A stretch of DNA of 5,668 nt from UBA1189 sp045544835. Its GTDB lineage: Bacteria > Bacteroidota > Bacteroidia > Bacteroidales > Bacteroidaceae. The notes below the pieces were generated by a model that saw only the letters and a list, made by a program, of their open reading frames with translations, did no database searches and was not told the origin of the DNA. The position numbers and the translations under genes were made by a program. Positions 1-5,515 of this stretch are shown in pieces. Every line of letters begins with the position of its first letter. Position 1 is the stretch's first letter. The stretch is from the NCBI GenBank assembly GCA_045544835.1, contig JAZPZS010000083.1, positions 1 to 5,668 of the forward strand, read 5' to 3'.

Positions 1-120
1 CGTTGCTTTGACAATTTTATCGTGAACATGTTGGGAGCTATTGCTGCATATTGTATGTTTCCGAAAAAGCCGTGTATCAATGTACAGAGGACATTGGATA
101 CACAGCTTACTCTATTTTGA
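1..120 (+). pseudogene. Transposase C-terminal end, cut by the window edge
   Basis: Frame 1 is open from the first base to a TGA at 118-120 and gives 39 residues beginning RCFDNFIVNMLGAIAAYC and ending TLDTQLTLF. The hydrophobic helix followed by a FPKKP motif and a short tail looks like the C-terminus of a Bacteroidales DDE-type IS transposase. The catalytic residues would lie upstream, outside the window. I cannot assign the IS family with confidence; IS4-like and IS982-like are both possible. The same peptide is encoded on the opposite strand at the right end, which supports a multicopy element. It is called partial because the rest is not visible; the full gene may be intact beyond the edge. 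Confidence 0.7.
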
Positions 121-141
121 ATTCGTCGAACTCACGTTAAA
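3..141. repeat. Left copy of a perfect 139-bp terminal inverted repeat (IS 3' end)
   Basis: Read directly, this segment is the exact reverse complement of 5530-5668. Identity stops at 141/142 (left continues with g where the right copy has t). It holds the end of a transposase reading frame (stop at 118-120) followed by about 20 bases ending in ACTCACGTTAAA, so the inner boundary is most simply the right end of an insertion sequence. The real IS edge may lie a base or two before 141, because chance identity and any target duplication cannot be separated here. The IS body lies to the left, outside the window. Confidence 0.93.
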
Positions 142-379
142 GTTATGGTGCTAAAACACGCTCTTCTGAGGAACTAAAGCAAACTGCAAGAATACTCCTC
201 GGGGAAACTAAAGTTTCCTTCGTCGCAACCGACGCTATCATACCGCGTTGCCGTCGCAACCGACGCCAAACCGATAGTAAAGATAAGCTCGCTTAATCTA
301 TACCGAGGTGCGAATGAGGGAAACTGCAAGTTAACCGACGGTTTCATACCACGTCGGCGCTTGCTCGAACTTTCAGTTC
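142..379. other. Intergenic region between left IS and HU gene, with short GC-rich repeats
   Basis: I see no credible gene here. The minus-strand open frame that runs into it gives a low-complexity peptide with no family look. The 15-mer CGTCGCAACCGACGC occurs twice (221-235 and 252-266). AAACTGCAAG occurs at 181-190 and 321-330. The stretches at 232-256 and 339-360 are loosely alike (GACG, then TCATACC, then CGT). A short inverted repeat GGAAACT/AGTTTCC (203-218) could fold, but no T-run follows it on either strand, so it is not a convincing terminator. The region follows the stop codon of the leftward HU gene and would be its 3' untranslated region. Confidence 0.5.
221..266. repeat. Two exact copies of a 15-bp direct repeat, 31 bp apart
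   Basis: CGTCGCAACCGACGC is present at 221-235 and 252-266. Each unit is itself partly dyad (CGTCG...CGACG), so each could form a small hairpin or bind a dimeric protein. Only two copies exist and the intervening sequence is too short for a CRISPR spacer, so this is recorded as a simple short repeat of unknown role. Confidence 0.6.
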
Positions 380-1033
380 TCAATTATCAATTTGTCCAAA
401 TGTCCCTGGCGTCGGAACATAGGCCCTTGTGTTCTGCCGCCCAATAGCCTGCAGCTTGCCAGCCTTGACCAGTGCCTTCAGCTTGGCCAGTGCCGCATAG
501 CGGCTGCACTCGCACACGTGCTCAAACTCGGAGCGTTGTATGCTGCGGTGGGTGGTGAAGAACTCCGTCAGGCGCTTCTCGATGACGGCATCGGTGAGCT
601 GCTTGTTCCCTGTGGGGCCACCGCTCACGATGACAGCCCCACGTAGGATGTGTTGCAGCTCGGCGCAGGGGCTGAACACGATACGGCTCACCTCGATGTC
701 CTTGCTTGTGATGTGGTCCTCCTTGCGTTTGTTCTTGCAGGTGAGCGCCAGACTGAAGGTACCTATGTGGTCTATCTCCACACGGTTGCCGTCGAGCAGG
801 GCATCGCCGATGCGCTGGCCCACAGCTTGCAGCACGGCCAGCACGTCCGACTCGGTAACGCTGCAGGCGTGGTTGATGTCCTTGGCTATTTGGGCGGTGC
901 TGATGACCTCGCTGCTCACGACGCTCACGGCCATCGTGGGGTTCTTCTTCGTGGCCTTGCCCTGAAGGTCGTTTCTCACATGTAACTGGTAGGCAATAGT
1001 GCCCGACTTCTTGGTTGCTGTTCCTCGTTTCAT
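380..1033 (-). CDS. HU-like DNA-binding protein (HU-HIG type) with C-terminal winged-helix-like domain
   Basis: This 217-residue protein has two parts. Residues about 12-128 match the Bacteroidetes HU-HIG/HU-CCDC81 layout: an N-terminal strand (IAYQLHVRNDLQGK), a helical section starting STAQIAKDIN, the HU signature around GNRVEIDHIGTFSL (82-95), and a basic arm-like stretch KNKRKEDHITSKDI before a final VSRIVFSP strand. Residues about 145-210 form a second domain (helices with EFEHVCECSRYAALAKLKALV, then a short hairpin and RAYVPT) that looks like a winged helix. HU proteins bend and coat DNA as dimers; the added domain may give sequence or partner specificity (inference). The ATG at 1031-1033 is chosen because the next Met (residue 34) would remove the first HU strand. 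The gene lies opposite the VapE-like gene, a frequent Bacteroidales neighbour. A strong leftward promoter sits at about 1306-1336, giving a leader of roughly 265 nt. The frame is intact. Confidence 0.88.
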   Translation of the reverse strand: MKRGTATKKSGTIAYQLHVRNDLQGKATKKNPTMAVSVVSSEVISTAQIAKDINHACSVTESDVLAVLQAVGQRIGDALLDGNRVEIDHIGTFSLALTCKNKRKEDHITSKDIEVSRIVFSPCAELQHILRGAVIVSGGPTGNKQLTDAVIEKRLTEFFTTHRSIQRSEFEHVCECSRYAALAKLKALVKAGKLQAIGRQNTRAYVPTPGTFGQIDN

Positions 1034-1105
1034 AAGTTTTAATTTGTGGAGTTAAAGGGAGTTAGAAGGAGATAGACTCCACTTCGCTTCGTTCAGGAGA
1101 TAAAG

Positions 1106-1139
1106 GCCGATAGTCTTTACGCGCGAAAGGACATTCGGC
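1106..1139. other. Small stem-loop in the HU leader
   Basis: GCCGA (1106-1110) pairs with TCGGC (1135-1139). After a 2x2 internal loop, GTCTTT (1113-1118) pairs with AAAGGA C (1127-1132) with one G-T wobble, around an 8-base loop. The wobble pairs in the plus-strand RNA but becomes an A-C mismatch in the HU mRNA, which weakens a role in the HU leader. No T-run follows. A role is not evident. Confidence 0.3.
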
Positions 1140-1199
1140 ATTTAACTTCCTCTATATTCATTTAACTCCTTATGACTACATAATTTTTGTTTAATTCAT

Positions 1200-1293
1200 T
1201 TATCGTATGATGGACATCAGCCAACTGAATTATGGTCATCGGTCAGTTGTGTGATAGTGGTCAATCGAGCGGACGATGCCCATCGTACGATAA
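1200..1293. other. Large imperfect inverted repeat / stem-loop between the divergent genes
   Basis: The 19-mer at 1200-1218 (TTATCGTATGATGGACATC) is the reverse complement of 1275-1293 at 17 of 19 positions. The two mismatches are one wobble-compatible in each RNA strand. Inside the arms a second perfect 7-bp hairpin is present, CAACTGA (1222-1228) with TCAGTTG (1243-1249). The structure lies immediately downstream of the predicted leftward start (about 1300), so it would form the 5' end of the HU transcript. It could be a leader structure, a small RNA, a protein-binding site, or a DNA hairpin of a mobile element; the sequence alone does not decide. Confidence 0.55.
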
Positions 1294-1305
1294 GTTTTCT
1301 TTGTG

Positions 1306-1336
1306 CAAAATTATAGAAAAGTATGCACTCCTGCAA
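1306..1336 (-). promoter_or_regulatory. Leftward Bacteroidetes-type promoter for the HU gene
   Basis: On the minus strand a TTG (1336-1334) is followed after exactly 20 bp by TAATTTTG (1313-1306), matching the Bacteroidetes primary sigma pattern TTG, 19-21 bp, TAnnTTTG. Transcription would begin near 1300 and run through the stem-loop at 1200-1293 into the HU gene. Confidence 0.55.
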
Positions 1337-1361
1337 GCTTTTGCACAGTGAAATTATCTTA

Positions 1362-1392
1362 TTGACATCGCTTTTCTGGTGTTGTATCTTCG
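1362..1392 (+). promoter_or_regulatory. Rightward Bacteroidetes-type promoter towards the vapE-like gene
   Basis: TTG (1362-1364, within TTGACA) is followed after 20 bp by TATCTTCG (1385-1392), one base from the TAnnTTTG consensus. It is back-to-back with the leftward promoter, with only about 25 bp between their -33 elements, so one bound regulator could control both. The HU-like protein is an obvious candidate, but this is inference. Confidence 0.5.
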
Positions 1393-1414
1393 CTTCCGAA
1401 ATGAGGCGAGTCTG

Positions 1415-1432
1415 GTTAACGTTAGCGTTATC
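1415..1432. repeat. Degenerate GTTAACG/GTTATCG motif, copy upstream of the vapE-like gene
   Basis: GTTAACGTTAGCGTTATC is built from 6-base GTTANCG-like words. Related blocks occur at 1801-1818 (inside the 5' end of the vapE-like frame) and at 3110-3149 just after its stop codon. This kind of sequence recurs in Bacteroidales spacers; its function is unknown. Confidence 0.4.
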
Positions 1433-1511
1433 ATTAAGGTTAGGAAATATAGTTTGCTATTTTCCCTCCCGTAGCATATCAAATTCAGAACAAACGCTGT
1501 TGGCGGCATCG

Positions 1512-1519
1512 TAACTTTG
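1512..1519 (+). promoter_or_regulatory. Possible second -7 box upstream of the vapE-like gene
   Basis: TAACTTTG is a perfect match to TAnnTTTG and is followed by C as in many Bacteroidetes promoters. No TTG lies 19-21 bp upstream, so it is only a partial match. If used, it would shorten the vapE leader to about 160 nt. Confidence 0.3.
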
Positions 1520-1686
1520 CTGTTGAAACAGTTTAATCCGTAGCTCGTTGACGAGAGAAACAGGTCAACAGATGATACAGATAGAACAGATGATTCGCAC
1601 GTTGCACTTGCGATTGTTCCATGAAAAAGAACAGTGTTTTCCGTGCAATCTGTTGACAAAGAATAAACGACAAAGACAATACTATT

Positions 1687-3090
1687 ATGAAAGAATTATT
1701 TCTGAAAGCAATCGAGTGGCTGCGAAGAAGAGTAACAGCGCTCAAGAGAGAAGAGGGAAGAGTGAAGAGGGAAAAGGTAGAGAATACGTGGGGCGTGTAC
1801 GTTGACGTTAACGATAACGAAAACCCAGTAAAGGTTAAGGGTGATAGGTTAGAGGGGAGCAAAGCTCGGATTTCGAAGGTCGAAAGACGCCATCATAACG
1901 ATGACGATAAATCTTTCAACTCTCATTTTTCAACTTTCAACTCAAAACTGACCATTCCCGAGATCGAGGCCCTACTCCGCGAAAAGTACGAGCTGCGCTA
2001 CAATGTGCTCACCGAGCAGTCCGAGTACCGCATGAAGGGCAGTGATGCACCATTCGCTGCCGTCACCCAGCGCGTCTACAAGACCTGGATGGCCGACCTC
2101 CAGGCCGACGGGCACAACGTGTGGTGGGCCGAGGGCGTGCGCATTGCTGCCGAGTCCATGCACATCGCACCCTACCACCCCGTGACGCACTACTTCAGTA
2201 CGCTCCCCGAGTGGGACGGCACCGACCGCCTGCGCCCCTTGATGCAGCGCCTCACCACCGATGAGACGATGGTGGGCTACCTCTGTCGCTGGATGCTTGC
2301 TCTGGTGATGCAGGCGCAGGGCAGGGACGATGCCCTCTATGCCAACAGCGTGGCACCCATCCTCGTGAGCGAGCAGCAGGGCATGCACAAGAGCACCTTC
2401 TGCCGACTGCTCCTGCCGCCCGAGCTGCGTATGTTCTACACCGACAACTTCGACCTTTCGGCCGAGAACCAGTGTGAGCGCAAGATCGTCGACTGCCTCC
2501 TCATCAACCTCGACGAGTATGACCGCTACTCGGCCCGCAAGCAGAGCACGCTGAAGAACCTCATGCAGATGCCCACGCTCCGCATGCGCAAGGCCTATGC
2601 CAAGCAGAGCACCACGCTGCCCCGCATCGCCTCGTTCATCGGCACCAGCAACAGTCATGCCCTGCTCACCGACGAGAGCGGCAGCCGCCGCTTCCTCTGC
2701 CTCGACATCCGCGAGATGATTGATGTGGACACTCCCATCGACCACCGCCAGCTCTATGCCCAGTGCCTTCACCTGCTCGCCGAGGGCGAGCGTCATTGGT
2801 TCAATGCCGATGAGGTGCGCGACATCGAGCGCCGCAACCGCCGTTACCGTCGCCACCAGCCCGTAGAGGAGCTCTTCTTCCGCCACTACCGTCTGCCCCG
2901 TGAGGGCGAGGTGGCACAGATGCTCAGCTCCGCCGACATCTACGAGCACCTGCACGGCATCAACGCTCGCCTGATGGAGCGCGTGAGCGCCTACCGCTTC
3001 GGCAGCATCCTCCGTGCCATGGGCGTTACTCGCCACCAGTACCACGACCGCCGCGTGTATGCGGTGATTCCGCTGAGGAGGGGTGATTAA
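1687..3090 (+). CDS. VapE-like P-loop ATPase (Bacteroidales DUF3874-type)
   Basis: A 467-residue protein. From about residue 88 (LTIPEIEALLREKYELRYNV) it follows the Bacteroidales virulence-associated E layout: a WDGTDRL entry motif (176-182), a Walker A variant SEQQGMHKST (228-237, Lys235), a Walker B LLINLDEYD (271-279, Asp276-Glu277), a sensor-1-like SFIGTSN (316-322) and an arginine-finger-like GSRRFL (332-337). The C-terminal part (about 393-467) resembles DUF3874 and may bind DNA. Such proteins resemble phage and island replicative helicases of the superfamily 3/VapE group. The primase-like VirE N-domain found on longer relatives is absent. Residues 1-87 are highly charged, lower in GC, and include translated spacer-like DNA (FNSHFSTFNS). 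The start is uncertain: ATG 1687 is the only Met before residue 116, and a GTG near 1797 is an alternative. All key ATPase residues are present, so the enzyme may work. Natural role here is unknown; DNA unwinding in a mobile element is the likeliest. Confidence 0.85.
   Translation: MKELFLKAIEWLRRRVTALKREEGRVKREKVENTWGVYVDVNDNENPVKVKGDRLEGSKARISKVERRHHNDDDKSFNSHFSTFNSKLTIPEIEALLREKYELRYNVLTEQSEYRMKGSDAPFAAVTQRVYKTWMADLQADGHNVWWAEGVRIAAESMHIAPYHPVTHYFSTLPEWDGTDRLRPLMQRLTTDETMVGYLCRWMLALVMQAQGRDDALYANSVAPILVSEQQGMHKSTFCRLLLPPELRMFYTDNFDLSAENQCERKIVDCLLINLDEYDRYSARKQSTLKNLMQMPTLRMRKAYAKQSTTLPRIASFIGTSNSHALLTDESGSRRFLCLDIREMIDVDTPIDHRQLYAQCLHLLAEGERHWFNADEVRDIERRNRRYRRHQPVEELFFRHYRLPREGEVAQMLSSADIYEHLHGINARLMERVSAYRFGSILRAMGVTRHQYHDRRVYAVIPLRRGD
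1801..1818. repeat. Degenerate GTTAACG/GATAACG motif inside the vapE-like 5' end
   Basis: GTTGACGTTAACGATAAC has the same 6-base vocabulary as the blocks at 1415-1432 and 3110-3149. It is read in frame as VDVNDN in the vapE-like product, which is one reason to doubt that the first 85 or so codons are ancestral coding sequence. Confidence 0.4.
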
Positions 3091-3109
3091 CGTTTAGCGA
3101 ACTTCGATG

Positions 3110-3149
3110 AACGTCAATTGATTATTGTTATCGTCAACGTTATCGTTAC
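3110..3149. repeat. GTTATCG-rich repeat block just after the vapE-like stop
   Basis: This block has GTTATCGT at 3127-3134 and again at 3139-3146, a 12-bp period, with AACGT words on both sides. Read on the minus strand it closely resembles the blocks at 1415-1432 and 1801-1818, so related motifs flank the vapE-like core in opposite orientations. No gene or clear terminator is visible in the rest of the 3091-3266 gap. Confidence 0.4.
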
Positions 3150-3266
3150 TCTGCCAAAGTGCCGCCACTATCTCACTTATGCATAGCGCATTAAGGAGCA
3201 GCGGCGACGCTTCGGTAGATGGTTGCGGAAAAGAGGCAACAAACAGATGAAAAATCCATCCTGTGG

Positions 3267-3299
3267 TTGAAAAATTGTAAATGAAAAACACTATATTTG
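3267..3299 (+). promoter_or_regulatory. Promoter of the DUF4062-TPR gene
   Basis: TATATTTG (3292-3299) is a perfect TAnnTTTG box followed by CA. A TTG at 3267-3269 lies 22 bp upstream, slightly longer than the usual 19-21. Transcription would start near 3306, leaving an AT-rich leader of about 35 nt before the ATG at 3342 with no Shine-Dalgarno site, which is typical of Bacteroidetes. The gene thus appears to be its own transcription unit. Confidence 0.65.
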
Positions 3300-3341
3300 C
3301 ATAATTTATAATAAAACGAATAAAACTACACGATATTTACT

Positions 3342-5204
3342 ATGCAAACGCAACGTACGATAACCGTATTTTTAGCCTCCAGCGATGAGTTGATGAACGA
3401 TCGTAATAGTTTCCAAGCGCTTATAGCCAGTTTGGATGACATTTACGAAGAACGTGGTGTACGCATCAAGTGCAAGCGTTGGGAAGATTTCAATGCATAC
3501 TGTACAGGTGATCGTACACAAGACCAATACAACAAGGTTGTTCGCGCGAGTGACATGTGCATCTGTATGTTTCATCGTAAGGCGGGGAAATATACCGTAG
3601 AGGAATTTAACCAAGCACTGAATGAATATCGCTCAAATAGCGACCACCCCAAGACATACGTCTATATACGAGCTCTTGTGGAAGGAGAGGTTGAGGAGGA
3701 AGAACTGAAAACCTTCAAGGCGAACCTCTTTCAAAGCATAGGACATTATTGGTGTAACTATGTAACCGATGATGCCATGAAGCTCCATTTTGTGATGCAA
3801 TTGGAGCGATTGATGACACCTTCACTCGGTAGTGCAGAATCGCAATCAAGGAATCTTAAGGTAGAAGATGGAAATGTACTACTTCACGGACGCAAGATTG
3901 CGGACTACAGCAACCTCTCTTTTGCCGCGTGTAATACGGATTATACAGCTTTGAAGGCCAAGATAGAGGGTTTGGATAAGGAAATCGTTCAGTTCAGAGC
4001 AATGGGGATTGCCGAACTGCAACCCGTTATCTTGGCAAAATCGGCCGAGCGCAACCAATGTTATGAGGATTTGAAGAAGTTGGAGGAACAATTGCTCAGC
4101 ATAGCCCTTTCCGTCAATAAGATGATTTCGAGCGGGGCACCCGTCAGTGAACGCAAACGCATGGCAATTGAGATGTTTGAGATGGGGAATATCAAAGGTG
4201 TCATCGAGGTGCTCAATGAAAATGATATGGCTGCAGATGCAGAGAGTGCAAAGGCAGAAATTGCGCGTGGAAAACAATTTGTAGAGGCAGGCAATGAGAT
4301 GGTGGAATCTGGCGTGCAGAAAATCAGGTCATTGGTCGAGGAATATACAATGAAAGCCAAAGCGCTGATGGTTGATTATGAAGAGAGTGAACGCTTCCAA
4401 TTGGCTTGTCGGGCTTATGAGCAGGCGGTAGCATTGTCAAGAGAGCATCTTACAATGGAAGAACTGGCTAGTATATTGTTTGGTACAGCCTATTTCTTAC
4501 ATAATAACAATGCCTTTGGCCCTTGTGAACAATATTATATAGAATGTCTGAATTGCTATTACCATTTGGCTGTTGCCAGTCCCGAAGCCTATGAGCCGGA
4601 TGTTGCGATGACGCTTAACAATCTAGCGCTTCTATACAGTGCTACTCAGCGTTTCTCGGAGAGTGAGGCTATGTACCTGGAGGCGTTGGAGATACGTCGC
4701 CGCTTGGCTGTTGTCAGTCCCGAAGCCTATGAGCCCCGTGTTGCGGATACGCTCAACAATCTAGCGAATCTATACAGTGATACTCAGCGTTTCTCAGAGA
4801 GTGAATTGATGTACCTGGAGGCGTTGGAGACATATCGCCGCTTGGCTGTTGCCAGTCCCGAAGCCTATGAGCCGGATGTTGCGATGACTTTAGGAGGTTT
4901 ATCATTTAATCAACTTCTTATACAAAATTTTGTGCAAGCTGAGGAATATGCTCGTGAAGGGTTGTCGATTGATGCGACACAAATGTTTATATATACCAAC
5001 TTAGCCGCATCGCTTCTGTTGCAAGGGAAATATGAAGAAGCTGAACAGATATATATCCAATATCGAGATGATTTGAAAGAGAGCTTTATAGAAGACATTG
5101 AACTGTTCGAAAAGATGGAGATAATTCCTGAAGAACATAAAAAGGAACTGGAAAAGATAAATCGGATGCTTATGGGAGGGGATGATTCTACTGATTCCAA
5201 TTAA
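3342..5204 (+). CDS. DUF4062/TIR-like domain protein with coiled coil and C-terminal TPR repeats
   Basis: A 620-residue soluble protein with no signal peptide or membrane segment. Residues about 6-156 resemble the DUF4062/TIR-like fold: a first strand TITVFLASSDEL, a helix, a strand with KRWEDF (45-50), then YNKVVRASDMCICMFHRKAGKYTVEEF (63-89) with acidic Glu87-Glu88, and a final IGHYWCNY block. In TIR NADases a glutamate in a comparable place is catalytic; whether this holds here is inference. Residues about 200-345 are charged, helical and probably coiled coil. Residues about 350-408 look like degenerate TPRs, followed by two clear 46-residue units (409-454, 455-500; LAVASPEAYEP, then TLNNLALLYS and RFSESEAMYLEALE) and a diverged third (501-546), then another TPR-like stretch to the charged tail. 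TPRs bind proteins. The architecture suits a sensor-effector protein, perhaps in phage defence, but the biochemical activity is not known from sequence. The start at ATG 3342 fits the promoter just upstream. The frame is intact. Confidence 0.85.
   Translation: MQTQRTITVFLASSDELMNDRNSFQALIASLDDIYEERGVRIKCKRWEDFNAYCTGDRTQDQYNKVVRASDMCICMFHRKAGKYTVEEFNQALNEYRSNSDHPKTYVYIRALVEGEVEEEELKTFKANLFQSIGHYWCNYVTDDAMKLHFVMQLERLMTPSLGSAESQSRNLKVEDGNVLLHGRKIADYSNLSFAACNTDYTALKAKIEGLDKEIVQFRAMGIAELQPVILAKSAERNQCYEDLKKLEEQLLSIALSVNKMISSGAPVSERKRMAIEMFEMGNIKGVIEVLNENDMAADAESAKAEIARGKQFVEAGNEMVESGVQKIRSLVEEYTMKAKALMVDYEESERFQLACRAYEQAVALSREHLTMEELASILFGTAYFLHNNNAFGPCEQYYIECLNCYYHLAVASPEAYEPDVAMTLNNLALLYSATQRFSESEAMYLEALEIRRRLAVVSPEAYEPRVADTLNNLANLYSDTQRFSESELMYLEALETYRRLAVASPEAYEPDVAMTLGGLSFNQLLIQNFVQAEEYAREGLSIDATQMFIYTNLAASLLLQGKYEEAEQIYIQYRDDLKESFIEDIELFEKMEIIPEEHKKELEKINRMLMGGDDSTDSN
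4566..4979 (+). repeat. Three 138-bp tandem units encoding the TPRs
   Basis: Units begin at 4566, 4704 and 4842, an exact 138-bp (46-codon) period. Units 1 and 2 are closely similar at the DNA level throughout. Unit 3 is identical to unit 1 for its first 47 bases (to GCGATGAC) and then diverges abruptly into a different TPR-like sequence. Such near-identity at the DNA level points to recent duplication or gene conversion, and the number of units is likely to vary between strains. Confidence 0.9.
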
Positions 5205-5360
5205 GTATTCATCCTCACCAATTGGACTAATACCGTTTTTTTCTTTAGTTTGTTTGCTACATGTGTCGACAATACTTCGGCAGATGCCGTCGTACAAGGC
5301 TTTTTGTAGTAGAAACTTTATATTCTTGTTTTTGACATCGTTATCGCTGATGTCTCTCAT
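5001..5360 (-). CDS. Possible small hypothetical protein, convergent with and overlapping the TPR gene
   Basis: From an ATG at 5358-5360 a minus-strand frame runs 119 codons to a stop at 5001-5003. Its first 55 or so residues, which lie outside the TPR gene, read like a real protein: MRDISDNDVKNKNIKFLLQK, then a helix with ALYDGICRSIVDTC, a polar loop and GEDEYLIGISRI. The remainder is antisense to the TPR gene, is hydrophobic and aromatic, and looks like shadow coding. One reading is that this is the 5' end of a gene whose 3' part was replaced when the TPR gene arrived. No minus-strand TAnnTTTG box is obvious upstream. I do not recognise the family. It may equally be chance, since the plus strand here is otherwise unassigned. 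Confidence 0.3.
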   Translation of the reverse strand: MRDISDNDVKNKNIKFLLQKALYDGICRSIVDTCSKQTKEKNGISPIGEDEYLIGISRIIPSHKHPIYLFQFLFMFFRNYLHLFEQFNVFYKALFQIISILDIYLFSFFIFPLQQKRCG

Positions 5361-5411
5361 GATTTTAGGTGGAAAAAATGAAAATAATCAAAGACTTGTG
5401 AGAAAAATCCT

Positions 5412-5419
5412 TATATTTG
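5412..5419 (+). promoter_or_regulatory. Possible -7 box for a gene cut by the right IS
   Basis: TATATTTG followed by CA is identical to the -7 region of the TPR gene promoter. The nearest TTG (5396-5398) is only 13 bp upstream, so a proper -33 element is missing. If active it would start transcription near 5426, just ahead of the short frames at 5435 and 5512. Confidence 0.35.
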
Positions 5420-5434
5420 CAAGCACGAACCAAT

Positions 5435-5515
5435 ATGAGTTATTTGTCTTGTGGAATAGTGTACTCTTCTTTGGAGTATGGAAATGATGATAATATAAAA
5501 AATGGTTGGCGATGA
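5435..5515 (+). CDS. Possible 26-residue leader or antitoxin-like small ORF
   Basis: ATG 5435 opens a frame of 26 codons (MSYLSCGIVYSSLEYGNDDN and six more) ending at TGA 5513-5515. It lies 15 bases after the TATATTTG box, and its stop overlaps the ATG of the next frame as ATGA, the usual sign of translational coupling. It is short and has no recognisable family, so chance is a real alternative. Confidence 0.2.
   Translation: MSYLSCGIVYSSLEYGNDDNIKNGWR

Larger units (their letters stand above)
1034..1686. other. Divergent intergenic control region (653 bp)
   Basis: No convincing gene is visible. The stretch nearest the HU gene (1045-1075) is a purine-rich GGAGTTAAAGGGAGTTAG-type low-complexity run, common in Bacteroidales spacers. 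Two opposed promoters lie about 50 bp apart at 1306-1336 (leftward) and 1362-1392 (rightward). A large imperfect stem-loop fills 1200-1293 and a smaller one 1106-1139. A frame open from a TTG at 1548 (first ATG 1572) to 1805 is basic and polar, overlaps the vapE start in another frame, and has no recognisable family, so it is not called. Both genes would have unusually long leaders, about 265 nt and 290 nt. Confidence 0.6.

Noticed and set aside
203..218. Intrinsic terminator for the HU gene or the IS
   Set aside because: The inverted repeat GGAAACT/AGTTTCC has almost no loop and is not followed by a T-run on either strand.
221..266. CRISPR-like repeat pair
   Set aside because: There are only two short units with a 16-bp gap, too few and too short for an array.
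174..383. A 69-codon minus-strand frame after the HU gene
   Set aside because: It overlaps the HU stop by four bases, but the peptide is rich in Ser/Arg and repeats and resembles no protein I know; the DNA holds short repeats instead.
392..985. Several plus-strand open frames (392-646, 540-965, 650-985)
   Set aside because: They are antisense to the HU-like gene, which has clear domain matches on the minus strand; the frames have no family features.
1548..1805. An 85-codon plus-strand frame before and overlapping the vapE start
   Set aside because: It needs a TTG start or the ATG at 1572, gives a basic, low-complexity peptide with no recognisable family, and overlaps the vapE frame by about 120 bp.
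1972..3045. A 357-codon minus-strand open frame
   Set aside because: It is antisense to the VapE-like gene, and its Ala/Val/Leu/His-rich product is the usual shadow of a GC-rich gene in the opposite frame.
4061..4360. Minus-strand open frames inside the TPR gene (3372-3614, 3879-4277, 4061-4360, 4910-5200)
   Set aside because: All are antisense to the well-supported DUF4062-TPR frame and have no protein-family look.
5218..5242. Terminator of the TPR gene
   Set aside because: CCAATTGG is a short AT-centred palindrome 10 bases before the T-run, with no stable stem next to the T-run.
5182..5487. A 101-codon hydrophobic plus-strand frame
   Set aside because: It starts inside the TPR gene and is the complement of the minus-strand frame at 5001-5360; hydrophobic residues arise from T-rich DNA.
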